DNA of 51,191 nt from an uncultured Spirochaetaceae bacterium (GTDB lineage Bacteria > Spirochaetota > Spirochaetia > Treponematales > Treponemataceae): NCBI GenBank assembly GCA_902802305.1, contig CADCLG010000011.1:1-51191 (forward strand), read 5' to 3'. The position numbers and the translations under genes were made by a program. The notes under the pieces were generated by a model, which saw only the letters and a program-made list of their open reading frames with translations, did no database searches and was not told the DNA's origin. Positions 1-8,840 of this stretch are shown here, in pieces; the stretch's first letter is position 1, and every line of letters begins with the position of its first letter.

Positions 1-291
1 GCATCACCAGACGAAGCTAACATGGTTCTTGCTACTGTTGATGAAGCATTGAAAAATGTAAACAAACAGAGAGCAGATCTTGGTGCTTATCAGAATCGTT
101 TCGAAATGGCTGCAAAAGGTGTAAATATTGCTGCTGAAAACACCCAGGCTTCAGAGTCTCGTATCCGCGATACAGAAATGGCTTCTGAAATGGTTGAATT
201 CACAAAGAACCAGATTCTCACACAAGCTGGTACTGCAATGCTTGCACAGTCAAACTCACAATCACAGACTGTACTTGCACTTTTGCAATAG
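1..291 (+). CDS. flaB: Flagellin, FlaB-type core filament protein (5' end outside window)
   Basis: Only the last 96 codons are present; the frame is open from base 1 and stops at 289-291. The fragment is a typical flagellin C-terminal D0/D1 helical region: it contains NRFE, the helix with [15 protein letters not shown], and the tail [16 protein letters not shown], all hallmarks of bacterial flagellins. In spirochaetes FlaB proteins form the core of the periplasmic flagellar filament, and the C-terminal helix packs inside the filament and carries export/assembly contacts. A strong terminator follows at 344-380, so flaB probably ends its own transcript and flaG starts in a separate or read-through unit. 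Which FlaB paralogue this is cannot be told from the C-terminus alone. Confidence 0.95.
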   Translation, partial: ASPDEANMVLATVDEALKNVNKQRADLGAYQNRFEMAAKGVNIAAENTQASESRIRDTEMASEMVEFTKNQILTQAGTAMLAQSNSQSQTVLALLQ

Positions 292-343
292 TTTACGAAA
301 GTCAGAGAGATTTCTGGATGTCATCTTTCTGGCAAAATAATTT

Positions 344-380
344 AATTAGAAGGGGTTGCGCCCCCCTTCTGATTACTTTT
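344..380 (+). terminator. Rho-independent terminator after flaB
   Basis: A 12-bp stem (344-355 pairs with 363-374, including AGAAGGGG/CCCCTTCT and one G-T pair) with a 7-nt loop is followed by ACTTTTT. It sits 52 nt after the flagellin stop and separates flaB from flaG. Confidence 0.85.
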
Positions 381-383
381 TCA

Positions 384-427
384 GGGAGGAAAAATATATC
401 GTAAGATATATTATTACATAAGGAGGG
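384..427 (+). promoter_or_regulatory. flaG leader: AU-rich hairpin between two GGA motifs, possible CsrA target
   Basis: The inverted repeat AATATATC (393-400) / GATATATT (405-412) forms an 8-bp stem with a GTAA loop. It is flanked by two purine-rich GGA motifs: GGGAGGA at 384-390 and AGGAGGG at 421-427, the second being the flaG Shine-Dalgarno. Paired GGA sites, one covering the ribosome site, are the typical layout of CsrA-repressed leaders, and csrA and fliW are encoded 5 kb away. The GGAs are not in the hairpin loop, so this remains an inference. Confidence 0.4.
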
Positions 428-432
428 AACCT

Positions 433-819
433 ATGAATACTATTAATCAGAGTTCAATGGTTCGAGTGGCAATGGATGGCCAGTCTCTCTATTCTTCAGC
501 GGTAAAAGCTGCTGTAAATACAAATGTTAGTAACATAAGTTCAGCACCTGTAGCACCGACTGGAGCTCAAGTTGCCCAAAATATCGAACAGAATCTTGCT
601 GAAATAAAAGCAGATTCTCAACAATTAGAAAAAATGTCTGAAATGGTGGATGGCAGAAAACTACAGTTCAACGTCAACAAGGAATTAGGAACTGTTGTCG
701 TAAAAATTGTAGATTCAAATACTAACCAAGTATTGAAGGAGATTCCATCTGAAGATATGCAACGATTAAAGCTTAGGCTTAGAAAAGCAATCGGTAATTT
801 GTTTGATGAAGTAATTTAA
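433..819 (+). CDS. flaG: Flagellar protein FlaG
   Basis: A 128-aa protein in the usual FlaG size range. Residues 1-60 are low-complexity and polar. Residues about 65-128 match the FlaG domain: a LQFNVNKELG strand, VVKIVDSNTNQVLKEIPSE, and a terminal amphipathic helix. FlaG proteins are small filament-associated factors that affect filament length; their exact biochemical role is not settled. The start is the ATG after a strong AGGAGGG ribosome site with 5-nt spacing. It lies between flaB and fliD, the same order as in many Gram-positive and spirochaete filament clusters (flagellin-flaG-fliD), and fliD follows after 26 nt, probably in one transcript. The leader carries a hairpin and GGA motifs that may be read by CsrA. 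Confidence 0.9.
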   Translation: MNTINQSSMVRVAMDGQSLYSSAVKAAVNTNVSNISSAPVAPTGAQVAQNIEQNLAEIKADSQQLEKMSEMVDGRKLQFNVNKELGTVVVKIVDSNTNQVLKEIPSEDMQRLKLRLRKAIGNLFDEVI

Positions 820-845
820 TCTGTTGCACCTTTAGAGAATAAAAT

Positions 846-2915
846 ATGGCTGGAATAAATATACCGGGTGTAACAGATCAATACAAAACAAACGATACTG
901 TCGAAAAACTTATGCAAGTCGAGAGGATTCCGTTAACAAGGGAACAGAATCAACTCGATGCGTATAAGAGCCAGAGAGATGCATGGCGCGAAATTAACTC
1001 TCAATTAACATCACTACGGGACAGCACAAAGACTCTCTATTCCTACGAAAACCCATTTAACAATAAATTAACAACATCAACAGACGAAATGGCAATCACT
1101 GCAACGGCTAACCGAAGTGCAGATTTACAGTCTTTTAAAATAGACGTTATCCAACCGGCCACAGCAGACCGTTTTCTTACAGAAGAATTACCTTCTGATT
1201 ATACAGTTCCGTCAGGAATGTATACATTTAAAGTTGCAGATAAACAAATAAATATAAACTGGAAAGGCGGCTCTCTAAAAGATTTTTCAAATGCAATCAA
1301 TAAAAGAAGCAATAACACAGTTAAATCTCTAATAATTGGAGCAAGTGCAGGTAAAAAAACACTGCTTATAGAATCACTTGTAACAGGTAAAGAAAACAGA
1401 CTTATTTTTGAAGGAGCTGCAAAAGATTTCGCTCTTGAGTCAGGAATGATTTCTCCAATAAAATCCGAAAGTTACTCATTCGGACAAAGAGTTACAGAAA
1501 TACAGCCTATTCCATCAAATAATGGACAAAATCCCCAGACAAAAACAAGAATGCCTGAACTTTCTATAACCCGAACAAAGTTTCTGGATAATTCTGTTTA
1601 CGTTGAACCAAGGGGAGCATACAAGGTAGACATTCCTACAAATGTAAAAACAGCTCCAAATCTTCACATTACTTTTACAGCAAGTGCAATAGCAAGAGAA
1701 GATATTACAGAAGAAATCAATACCCAGCTTATCGAACCGGAAATCCCACAGGCAGGCTTTGCAGAGTTTGAAGGTATTGTAATTAAAAATATTGATTCAG
1801 AAACCTTATTGGAAAAACAGACTGTAAAACCAGAGCCTGTATTTCCTATTACCAATAAAAATATATTTTATGCAGTCTTTTCCGATGGCAGTGAAAAGCT
1901 GCTCCCTACTCCTGATATTTTTACAGGAGAAAAAGTTTCTTTTGATTTAGATTTATTAGAATATCAGGGGCTTTCGTCAATTGTGGTAAAAAATGAAAAT
2001 ACAGGTTATGCCCTTGAAGTTTCATCTTTTGCTACCTACGATTCATCACAAGGCTTGGGCTACAGTCCAAATCATGCAATTACAGAAGCTGGAGATGCAA
2101 TTATAAAGTATGAAGGAATAACAATCACCCGTCCTACAAATACAATTGATGATGTAGTTCCAGAAATAACTCTCAATGTACATGAAAAAACAGAAAAAAC
2201 TGCTACAATCTCGGTAAAATCTGATGTGGACGCTTCAAAGAATGCCCTGATTGATTTTGTAGGAAAATATAATCAGGCAGTTGCAAAAATAAACATTTTA
2301 TCTCAAACAAAAAGCGAAATCATTGAAGAGCTTGACTATCTTTCTGAGGACGAAAAAACAAAGGCACGTGAACAGCTGGGACTTTTTGAAACCGATTTTT
2401 CTTTAACCAGCATAAAATCCAACATGCAGTCAATTCTTGTAACCGGCTACAAAGCCTCTGATGATGCCATAATTACAATGCTTTCTCAAATTGGAATTGC
2501 AACCAACGCTTCCGGTTATTCCGGCTCTTATGCACAAAGCCGCTTGAGAGGTTATCTTGAAATTGATGAAAAAAAATTGGATTCAGCCCTTGAAAATAAT
2601 TTAAATGATATAAAAAATATTTTCGGTTATGATTCTGATGGCGATTTAATTATTGATGCAGGAATTGCCTACAGCCTTGATAAGCAACTTTCCGCTTACA
2701 CTCAGACAGGTGGGATTCTTTCATTAAAAACATCAAATCTTGATTCAAAAATCAAAACTTCCGAAAATAAAATTGCTCGTCTTGAAGAACAAATGGACGA
2801 CAAGGAAGCGGAATTAAGGCGAAAATACAGTTCCATGGAAGGTACTTTAAATAGTCTTGAAACCCAGCAGAATACAATCAATAATTTTACAAAACAACAA
2901 AATGGCAATAAATAA
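846..2915 (+). CDS. fliD: Flagellar filament capping protein FliD
   Basis: A 689-aa protein, longer than the ~470-aa enterobacterial FliD but normal for spirochaetes, where the variable central domains are larger. Residues about 5-110 match FliD_N (IPGVTDQYKTNDTVEKLM, KSQRDAWREINSQL). Residues about 420-680 match FliD_C, with SALNGYSG-like SGYSGSYAQSRLRGYL and a long C-terminal coiled coil (SKIKTSENKIARLEEQMDDK). FliD pentamers or hexamers sit at the filament tip and fold incoming flagellins; in spirochaetes this occurs in the periplasm. No signal peptide is visible, as expected for a protein exported by the flagellar type III machine. The start ATG follows an AT-rich stretch with a weak ribosome site. 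The next gene begins 12 nt after the stop. Confidence 0.93.
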   Translation: MAGINIPGVTDQYKTNDTVEKLMQVERIPLTREQNQLDAYKSQRDAWREINSQLTSLRDSTKTLYSYENPFNNKLTTSTDEMAITATANRSADLQSFKIDVIQPATADRFLTEELPSDYTVPSGMYTFKVADKQININWKGGSLKDFSNAINKRSNNTVKSLIIGASAGKKTLLIESLVTGKENRLIFEGAAKDFALESGMISPIKSESYSFGQRVTEIQPIPSNNGQNPQTKTRMPELSITRTKFLDNSVYVEPRGAYKVDIPTNVKTAPNLHITFTASAIAREDITEEINTQLIEPEIPQAGFAEFEGIVIKNIDSETLLEKQTVKPEPVFPITNKNIFYAVFSDGSEKLLPTPDIFTGEKVSFDLDLLEYQGLSSIVVKNENTGYALEVSSFATYDSSQGLGYSPNHAITEAGDAIIKYEGITITRPTNTIDDVVPEITLNVHEKTEKTATISVKSDVDASKNALIDFVGKYNQAVAKINILSQTKSEIIEELDYLSEDEKTKAREQLGLFETDFSLTSIKSNMQSILVTGYKASDDAIITMLSQIGIATNASGYSGSYAQSRLRGYLEIDEKKLDSALENNLNDIKNIFGYDSDGDLIIDAGIAYSLDKQLSAYTQTGGILSLKTSNLDSKIKTSENKIARLEEQMDDKEAELRRKYSSMEGTLNSLETQQNTINNFTKQQNGNK

Positions 2916-2926
2916 AGAGGTGAAAA

Positions 2927-3520
2927 ATGATTAGTTTTTATATAAATGGTGACAAAGTTGAAGTTCAGCTTGAAAATGAAAAAACAGTAGGTGACGTTCT
3001 TCATTCTTTTGAATTAACCTGCGAAGAAAATAATGCTGCCGTAATTGGAATTACAGTTGATGGTAAAGCAATAACAGCAGAAAGCTTTGATGAAGAATCA
3101 CAAAAGGAATTAGGAAAAGACACAAAGTTTGAGTTTTCTGTTGTAACGATTCAGTCAATAAAAGATGCTTTTGCCCAGTTATCTATTCTTTTTGATTCTC
3201 TGTCAGAAAGAATGGAAGGCGTTCCTCTTGATTTACAGGCAGGCAAAAATAACGATGTAAGCCAGTCTATAAAGGAACTTGCTGACAGTATAGACCAGTT
3301 CTGCCATGTTGCAGCCCTTGCAAGCTTATTTCCTCAAACCTTTAAAAACACGACAATAGATAATATGAATTTTAAAGATTTCTTTTCTGATTTTTCTCCA
3401 ATTTTGCTGGATTTTGAGCAGGCCTTGCAGAACAATGACACAGTTTTAATAGGTGACTTATCTGAATATGAAATATGTCCGCGGCTCAGGTCCATTTCTG
3501 AAGCATTGAAAAATATTTAA
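2927..3520 (+). CDS. Unknown protein behind fliD: beta-grasp-like N-terminus plus helical C-terminus
   Basis: A 197-aa protein that I do not recognise by name. Residues 1-60 read like a small ubiquitin-like/beta-grasp module (FYINGDKVEVQLENEKTVGDVL, then a second strand-turn VIGITVDGKAITAESF). Residues 70-197 are mostly helical and acidic, ending FEQALQNNDTVLIGDLSEYE, then a short basic helix. There is no signal peptide and no cysteine-rich or membrane segment. It has a good ribosome site (GAGGTG) and starts 12 nt after fliD, the slot where fliS/fliT export chaperones sit in other bacteria. FliS itself (about 130 aa, four helices) is not recognisable anywhere in this block, so this protein may be its functional stand-in, but that is inference from position and predicted helicity only. 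Confidence 0.6.
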   Translation: MISFYINGDKVEVQLENEKTVGDVLHSFELTCEENNAAVIGITVDGKAITAESFDEESQKELGKDTKFEFSVVTIQSIKDAFAQLSILFDSLSERMEGVPLDLQAGKNNDVSQSIKELADSIDQFCHVAALASLFPQTFKNTTIDNMNFKDFFSDFSPILLDFEQALQNNDTVLIGDLSEYEICPRLRSISEALKNI

Positions 3521-3542
3521 CTTTGGGGTAATCTTTATAAAT

Positions 3543-3806
3543 ATGAAGGTAGTAGAATTTAAGAATCTTCGTCGAGAAGAAGGTCAAATATTTTACATAC
3601 GCAGATATTATTGTGTAACCGTTCTCGATTTACCGACAGGGATTTCTGAACATCCTACCAGATTCAGCATTGAGATGAATGGACTTGGTAACAAAACAAT
3701 TGATATTTCAATTGAAAACCAGGTAAACTATCCACTCTTGCCGGTCAAAAAAGCAATTACAGAATATATTCTTACAGAAGATAGAGAAGGCAGATTACCT
3801 TGCTGA
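3543..3806 (+). CDS. Small conserved-looking protein of unknown function
   Basis: An 87-aa protein, rich in beta-prone segments (FYIRRYYCVTVLDLPTG, TRFSIEMNG) with a short acidic C-terminal helix. There is no signal peptide, membrane helix or recognisable catalytic motif. It begins 22 nt after the preceding gene. The only purine-rich site, GGGG at 3525-3528, lies about 14 nt before the ATG, so the start is only moderately supported; the next in-frame ATG would leave only about 40 residues. Its 3' end overlaps the TTG start of tsaE by 7 nt, which indicates translational coupling and supports it being a real gene. Its place between a flagellar block and the t6A genes gives no functional hint. 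Confidence 0.6.
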   Translation: MKVVEFKNLRREEGQIFYIRRYYCVTVLDLPTGISEHPTRFSIEMNGLGNKTIDISIENQVNYPLLPVKKAITEYILTEDREGRLPC

Positions 3807-4234
3807 CATTTATAACACATTCCGCAGAAGAAACAATTTCATTAGGATACAAAATAGGACAGAAACTCAAAAAAGGTGATATTATCGCCATGCAGGGAAC
3901 TCTTGCAGCCGGTAAAACTACAATCACAAAAGGCATTGCTCAGGCTTTGGAGATTACAGATACAATCACCAGCCCTACTTTCTGTTTAATAAGTGAATAT
4001 TATGGAAAAATGCCTTTATATCACATGGACGTTTACCGCCTTGATGGAGCAGAAGATTTTGTAAACCTTGGAACAGACGATATGCTTTATGGTGATGGTG
4101 TTTCCATAATCGAATGGAGCGAAAAAATAATGTCCGAGCTTCCAAAAAAGACTATTATTTTGAAAATTACACCAAAAGATGATGGAAGCAGATTTATAGA
4201 AATAGATAACTGGAATAATGGTGAAATAGAATGA
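3800..4234 (+). CDS. tsaE: tRNA threonylcarbamoyladenosine biosynthesis ATPase TsaE
   Basis: A 144-aa P-loop protein of the YjeE/TsaE family, which hydrolyses ATP to cycle the TsaB-TsaD-TsaE complex that makes t6A37 in tRNAs reading ANN codons. Visible motifs are the P-loop GTLAAGKTT (residues 33-41), SPTFCLI (about 62-68, switch region), HMDVYRL, and IIEWSEK containing the family's conserved W and E. The start is a TTG at 3800, 9 nt after GAAGG; the first internal ATG (residue 31) lies just before the P-loop and would delete the first strand, so TTG is preferred. It overlaps the upstream gene by 7 nt and overlaps tsaB by an ATGA (4231-4234), so the two t6A subunits are translationally coupled. 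TsaD and TsaC are not in the window. Confidence 0.92.
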   Translation: MLTFITHSAEETISLGYKIGQKLKKGDIIAMQGTLAAGKTTITKGIAQALEITDTITSPTFCLISEYYGKMPLYHMDVYRLDGAEDFVNLGTDDMLYGDGVSIIEWSEKIMSELPKKTIILKITPKDDGSRFIEIDNWNNGEIE

Positions 4235-4920
4235 AAGCACTTGCAATAGATTGTGCAGTTTCAAGATTAGTTATAGCTGCAAAAAATGATGACAAAAGTT
4301 GTACATCAATCTTTGATATAGGAATGAGACAGTCAGAAACCCTTATTCCCGCAATTGAATATGTTCTTACAAAAGCAGGACTCACATCTGCAGATTTAGA
4401 TTATACAAGTCTAACAATTGGTCCCGGCAGTTTTACCGGCCTAAGACTTGCAATTTCTGCATTAAAAGCAATTGAACTTGCTTACAAGGTTCCAGTTTAT
4501 GGTATTTCTTCGCTTAAAACTTATGAATACCCTTTTTTGAGCTTTAATCTTCCTGTAGTTTCAGTAATCGATGCCAATAAAGATAAGTTTTACGCAAGAA
4601 TTGTTGACGGTGATAAAGTTCTTCTTGAAGACGGTGATTATGAGCTTGAAGAAATAACAAAAATCCTTGCAAAACTAGATAAGTTTATTATTGCCGGCCC
4701 AGACTCTTTTAAGTTTAAGAACCTGATACAAGAAACAATCACCAGCGATAAAATCATTACTGCAAATACCCTGCAGGTTACTACAGATGCCCTCTTTATT
4801 CTTGCCGAAAAAGAAATTAAGTTAAAAAATAAACCTTTACAAGACTACGATGGACCAGTTTATTTAAGGGCCAGCGAAGCAGAACTTGTAAAGGCTGCTA
4901 AAGATTCTCAAAATCAATAA
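4231..4920 (+). CDS. tsaB: tRNA threonylcarbamoyladenosine biosynthesis protein TsaB
   Basis: A 229-aa protein of the YeaZ/TsaB family, an ASKHA-fold protein that acts as the scaffold binding TsaD in t6A synthesis. The N-terminus ALAIDCAV is the usual first strand, and GPGSFTGLR at residues 64-72 is the family signature, followed by the helix ISALKAIELA. The length is normal. It starts at an ATGA overlap with tsaE. The stop at 4918-4920 is 2 nt from the end of the convergent csrA gene with no hairpin between, so the two transcripts must overlap in antisense. Confidence 0.93.
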   Translation: MKALAIDCAVSRLVIAAKNDDKSCTSIFDIGMRQSETLIPAIEYVLTKAGLTSADLDYTSLTIGPGSFTGLRLAISALKAIELAYKVPVYGISSLKTYEYPFLSFNLPVVSVIDANKDKFYARIVDGDKVLLEDGDYELEEITKILAKLDKFIIAGPDSFKFKNLIQETITSDKIITANTLQVTTDALFILAEKEIKLKNKPLQDYDGPVYLRASEAELVKAAKDSQNQ

Positions 4921-4922
4921 TT

Positions 4923-5177
4923 TTATTTTTTCAGCAACTTTGAAAGCGCACTAACAGCGTTTATTGCCTTTTTGTTTTCATTTTCCTCTACGGATGCAAG
5001 AGCCGCTTTGTTTTCACTCTGAATTGCATTAAAAACTTCCTGGCGGAAAACTTTTACATTTTTAGGTGCTTCAACACCAATTTTTACCTGGTCACCACGC
5101 ACGTCAATAATAGTAATTGTAATGTCATTGCCAATTTTGATTTTTTCATCAATTTTTCTAGAAAGGATTAACATCAT
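4923..5177 (-). CDS. csrA: Carbon storage regulator CsrA, RNA-binding translational repressor
   Basis: An 84-aa protein. Residues 2-60 match Csr[44 protein letters not shown], including the RNA-binding L4-R6 strand and the GVEAP-FR core. About 20 extra residues form an alanine/lysine-rich helical tail, a little longer than the 61-aa E. coli protein. CsrA dimers bind GGA motifs around ribosome sites; in B. subtilis it represses flagellin translation and is antagonised by FliW. Here csrA starts in an ATGA overlap with fliW, the same tight pairing, which supports that partner-switch model. Two ATG codons stand in tandem at the start; the first one makes the overlap. Confidence 0.95.
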   Translation of the reverse strand: MMLILSRKIDEKIKIGNDITITIIDVRGDQVKIGVEAPKNVKVFRQEVFNAIQSENKAALASVEENENKKAINAVSALSKLLKK

Positions 5178-5617
5178 TCAACTCCTTTCTTGTTCAAAGA
5201 CTCAATTATATTAACTTTAGTTGACCAGCGGTTATCATTAAGAATAACCTGCATACACTGTCGGTTATTCTTGTTTATTACAAGAGGTCCCTGAAAATTA
5301 GCTGTAATTGCAGAACCGTCCGCAGGAACTGTAACAATTGTCATTATGATTATATCTTCCGGATTTTTAATTCCAATTTTGGCAAGGGAATCGTCATCAA
5401 TGTCCGTTTCATAAGAAGAGCAGATTAAAAATGGATCTACAATCAAAAAAGCAAGATTAGGTTCATCTGTAGATTGAAGCCAGATAAAAGGTTCATAATC
5501 AGAATCTATCAATGCAAAGTTTTTATAATCTTCAAATCCAAACAAACCTTCGGGTATAGTAAGCAGCCTTTCCTGAGAAACATCAACCAGCCCTTTAGCT
5601 TTTGTCATAACATCCAT
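5174..5617 (-). CDS. fliW: Flagellar assembly factor FliW
   Basis: A 147-aa protein with the FliW beta-barrel pattern: [18 protein letters not shown] near the N-terminus (family signature GLxGFE), [21 protein letters not shown], and the conserved [19 protein letters not shown] near residues 107-125. FliW binds flagellin and, when free, binds and inactivates CsrA, coupling flagellin synthesis to filament assembly. A GGAG ribosome site lies about 9 nt upstream of the ATG. It lies downstream of flgL (70-nt gap) and overlaps csrA by 4 nt. All the partners (flagellin, FliW, CsrA) are in the window, so the homeostatic loop is complete locally. Confidence 0.94.
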   Translation of the reverse strand: MDVMTKAKGLVDVSQERLLTIPEGLFGFEDYKNFALIDSDYEPFIWLQSTDEPNLAFLIVDPFLICSSYETDIDDDSLAKIGIKNPEDIIIMTIVTVPADGSAITANFQGPLVINKNNRQCMQVILNDNRWSTKVNIIESLNKKGVE

Positions 5618-5687
5618 CTTAAAACTCCATCATAAAATATTTTTACATTTAAATATAATTATCGCCTATAAATAATCGCAAAAAAAA

Positions 5688-6932
5688 TTATCGCATATAA
5701 TTCAAAAGCGTTGAATTATACATTTTTCCAGCCTGACTCAAGGTTGCCTGATTTGTATAATCCAGCATCTTCAAATCTGTTACAGCTGTAGTAAAATCAA
5801 GGTCTCCTTCGCGAGATAAAGCGGAAGATACATCAAGAGCGACCTTAGAACTTCTGAGCGCATTTAACTGAGCCCGTTCATATTCTGCTCCAGATTTAGC
5901 GATTCTTGTTACGAGCCCGTTAATTCCCTGGTCCAAGCCACCAAGAACACGACTACCAATTGCTTCATGATCCCCAATCAGCAGGGCATTTCTAAGGGCA
6001 ATAACTTCATCAAACATAGAACCACCAGAAACTCTAACGCCATCACCAAAATTATAAGGAGGTCTCTGAGAAGAATCTTTAATAATTCCAAGCTCATTCA
6101 AAGTTCCGCCAGAAAGGTCCTGCAGCCAGAGCTGACGGGCATCTGTAGTAGTAAGATTAAGACTGTTTCTTACAGGGTCTAAGCTTGCCTTTACAGCTGC
6201 CCCACTATTGTTAATCTTGCTGATTAAAGAATAAATATTATCACCCTGACTTACTTTAATTTCAACGCCATCAACAGAAATAACGTTATCACCTGCTGCC
6301 TGCCACTGACTTGCGTCACGAGCTCCAAAAACCTGCTGATTTTCTGCCCAGAAGGTTTTATTTCCGGCATTGTCGTTCAAAATATATTTATTTTCATCAA
6401 CTTCAACTTTGTTTACATCGATATTTCCGTTGTATTTTACTTCCTGAATTAAAGGAACGCTTGAACCTTCAACATTTCCCATTTCAATATTAAAAGCGGT
6501 TGCCTTAGAGTTTGTTCCGGCAAAAATTGAATTACCGTCATAGTCGATTGCATTAGCATTCTGAACAAGGGCTTTTAAAAGTTCATCAACTTCGCTGGCC
6601 ATATTCTGCATGTCATCTTTATTGTAAAGACCGTGGGCTCCCTGAACAGCAATTTCTCTGATTCTCTGCATAATATCAAGGGAATCAGTCATATAACCTT
6701 CACGAAGAGAAAACTCATCAGTAAGAGCCTTTGCATTTTTTTCAAAAGTATTTACACGTCCTAAATAAGACTGATAACGTACAACATGACCGGCAGCAAT
6801 AGGATCATCACGCAGATTCAAAATCTTTCTCTGGCTGGTAATCTGATTATTTACACGGTTTAATTTTGATTCCTGTAATCTTAAACTGCTCTGAGTATTT
6901 GTATTATTCATCTGACTAGATATTCTATGCAT
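5688..6932 (-). CDS. flgL: Flagellar hook-associated protein 3, FlgL
   Basis: A 414-aa protein with flagellin-like ends: N-terminal coiled-coil helix (RISSQMNNTNTQSSLRLQES, LNRVNNQITSQRKILNLRDD) and a C-terminal helix (ALSREGDLDFTTAVTDLKML, TLSQAGKMYNSTLLNYMR). FlgL joins the hook cap FlgK to the first flagellin. The size is close to that expected for spirochaete FlgL. It has a strong AGGAG ribosome site 7 nt before the ATG and follows flgK after 11 nt in the flgN-flgK-flgL-fliW-csrA operon. The central region, about residues 140-300, carries the variable surface domain with no recognisable enzyme motif. Confidence 0.93.
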   Translation of the reverse strand: MHRISSQMNNTNTQSSLRLQESKLNRVNNQITSQRKILNLRDDPIAAGHVVRYQSYLGRVNTFEKNAKALTDEFSLREGYMTDSLDIMQRIREIAVQGAHGLYNKDDMQNMASEVDELLKALVQNANAIDYDGNSIFAGTNSKATAFNIEMGNVEGSSVPLIQEVKYNGNIDVNKVEVDENKYILNDNAGNKTFWAENQQVFGARDASQWQAAGDNVISVDGVEIKVSQGDNIYSLISKINNSGAAVKASLDPVRNSLNLTTTDARQLWLQDLSGGTLNELGIIKDSSQRPPYNFGDGVRVSGGSMFDEVIALRNALLIGDHEAIGSRVLGGLDQGINGLVTRIAKSGAEYERAQLNALRSSKVALDVSSALSREGDLDFTTAVTDLKMLDYTNQATLSQAGKMYNSTLLNYMR

Positions 6933-6943
6933 AATTTATCTCC

Positions 6944-8818
6944 TTACACTCCAAGTCTGTTTATAATTGTATCCAACAAGCTGTCCCAAACCGTAATAAA
7001 CTTAGCGGCAGCGTTATATCCATGCTGAAACTTCATGATTTCAGCAAGTTCTTCATCAATATTTACACCACTGATTGAATCACGCATATCACGTAAATCA
7101 TTCATAATAGCTGTCTGACTTAAAAGATTTGTTTCTGCCTGTTCACCTTTTAATCCAACATTTGTAACAGTGTCAGCAAAGTAATCATCAAAGGTTTTCA
7201 TGCTGCCAACCATAACAGAAGTATTTCTGATTGCTGCAATTTCTACAGCTGCGCGTCCATCACCAACTACAACTGCACCAGTTGCATCTGAGTAGCCGGC
7301 TGCAACATTCATAACATCATTTCTGATTGTTTTATTAACTTCGATATAGGCAGAAGGATTAAAATATGGAGAAACTGCAAACTGAGTATTCTGGGCAAGA
7401 GCATTTACGCTGTCTGCCTGGGCAAAATCATAAGCATTTTCCGGGCCAGTTCCGCGTAAAATACCAGAATATCCGGCAAGGAAATAACCAGAATCTTCAA
7501 CATGGCGAATTACAAAATCAGGATTTTCTTCATTCTGAGCTGTAGTTGCCTTTAATACAAGATGATTATTCTTATCAAGATATGCTTTTACTTCACTTGT
7601 ACTGTTGTTGATTCTTGCAATTACTGTTTCAACTGTATCTGTATGATAATAAGGAATCTCAACATCGCCTTGTGAACCTGAGAAGGTCATACTTCCTTCA
7701 ATACCTACCTGCTGCTGCATATCCAGTTCGTTTGTACCTGTAAAGCGGAATACATAAGAAGTATCAAGCAATCCGTCTCCATCACGGTCAAAGTTTCCGT
7801 TGGCATTTTCTACAAAAGGATGCTGAACAAAGAAATCAAGTCCTGTAACACCGTTAGCACCCATAGCATTTCTATGAACATCGTTTACAAGATCTGAAAA
7901 GTTCATTGTAAGAGTATTCAAAGACTGGATTTCACTGCGGATATCTACGTCACGAAGTTCTACAAGAGCGCCAAGTTGTCCGCCGGAAAAATATGCATCA
8001 TTTCTATTGTCTGACCAGACCAATTTGTTATAACCAGAACCATCATTTTTTGGAGCAAAATCTATTTGGCGAGGAAAACTTCCCTGAACAAGTACATGAC
8101 CATCAACATGAACTAAAAACTCGTCATTATCGCGATAATCTGTACTTACATTTACCAATTTTGATAATTTATCAACGAGTAAATCACGACGGTCCATTAA
8201 ATCATTAGGATTGTCTCCCATGGCTTTTGAGCGGACAATTTCTCCATTTATATCGGCAATCTGTTTTGCATAGGAATTTACCTGACGAACTGTTGCTTTT
8301 ATATCACTATCTACAAGATTTGAAACTCCAGAAAGACTTTCCCATCTCTGCTTGATTGAATCTGTCAAAGTTTCACCGCGAGTTACAACAGACTGTCTTG
8401 CTGCCTGATTTTCAGGATGAATTGAAAGCTCCTGCCAGGCTTCCCAGAATTTATCCATATTTGAGCGGACAGAAACATCATCAGGCTCATTATAAATCTG
8501 TTCAAGCATCATGTAATATTTGCTGCGGGTATCCCAGTAGCCTTCCTGATTAGCCTGACCAACAATTCGCTGATCTAAGAATTCATCTCTTATTCGGTTG
8601 ATACTTTCTACACTGATTCCCTGCCCTATCATGCCTGCATGTTCAGTTCTTGTAAGGTCAGGTCTGTAAAGAGGATCAAATTCCTTCATCTGAACTCTCT
8701 GACGAGAGTAGCCTTCTGTATTTGCATTGGAAATATTGTGACCTGCTGTTGTAATGGCATCTGTATTTGCCATTATACTGCGTTTACCAAGTTCTATTCC
8801 TGAAAATGTAGATCCCAT
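6944..8818 (-). CDS. flgK: Flagellar hook-associated protein 1, FlgK
   Basis: A 624-aa protein. The N-terminus carries the rod/hook signature (FSGIELGKRSIMANTDAI, GHNISNANTEGYSRQRV), and the C-terminus carries the FlgK end helix (VNIDEELAEIMKFQHGYNAA, ITVWDSLLDTIINRLGV). FlgK forms the junction between hook and filament. Residues about 230-500 contain the variable beta-rich domains; a DRDGDGLLD stretch near residue 345 resembles a calcium-binding loop. It has an AGAGGTG ribosome site 6 nt before the ATG and lies between flgN (22-nt gap) and flgL (11-nt gap), one operon driven by the FliA-type promoter at 9319-9345. Confidence 0.95.
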   Translation of the reverse strand: MGSTFSGIELGKRSIMANTDAITTAGHNISNANTEGYSRQRVQMKEFDPLYRPDLTRTEHAGMIGQGISVESINRIRDEFLDQRIVGQANQEGYWDTRSKYYMMLEQIYNEPDDVSVRSNMDKFWEAWQELSIHPENQAARQSVVTRGETLTDSIKQRWESLSGVSNLVDSDIKATVRQVNSYAKQIADINGEIVRSKAMGDNPNDLMDRRDLLVDKLSKLVNVSTDYRDNDEFLVHVDGHVLVQGSFPRQIDFAPKNDGSGYNKLVWSDNRNDAYFSGGQLGALVELRDVDIRSEIQSLNTLTMNFSDLVNDVHRNAMGANGVTGLDFFVQHPFVENANGNFDRDGDGLLDTSYVFRFTGTNELDMQQQVGIEGSMTFSGSQGDVEIPYYHTDTVETVIARINNSTSEVKAYLDKNNHLVLKATTAQNEENPDFVIRHVEDSGYFLAGYSGILRGTGPENAYDFAQADSVNALAQNTQFAVSPYFNPSAYIEVNKTIRNDVMNVAAGYSDATGAVVVGDGRAAVEIAAIRNTSVMVGSMKTFDDYFADTVTNVGLKGEQAETNLLSQTAIMNDLRDMRDSISGVNIDEELAEIMKFQHGYNAAAKFITVWDSLLDTIINRLGV

Positions 8819-8840
8819 ATCTTCACCTCTTTTTTTTTAC

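Noticed and set aside
5659..5685. A second FliA-like -10 (GGCGATAA) before fliW
   Set aside because: The -35 position at 15-nt spacing reads TTTT rather than TAAA, so support is too weak to list as a promoter.
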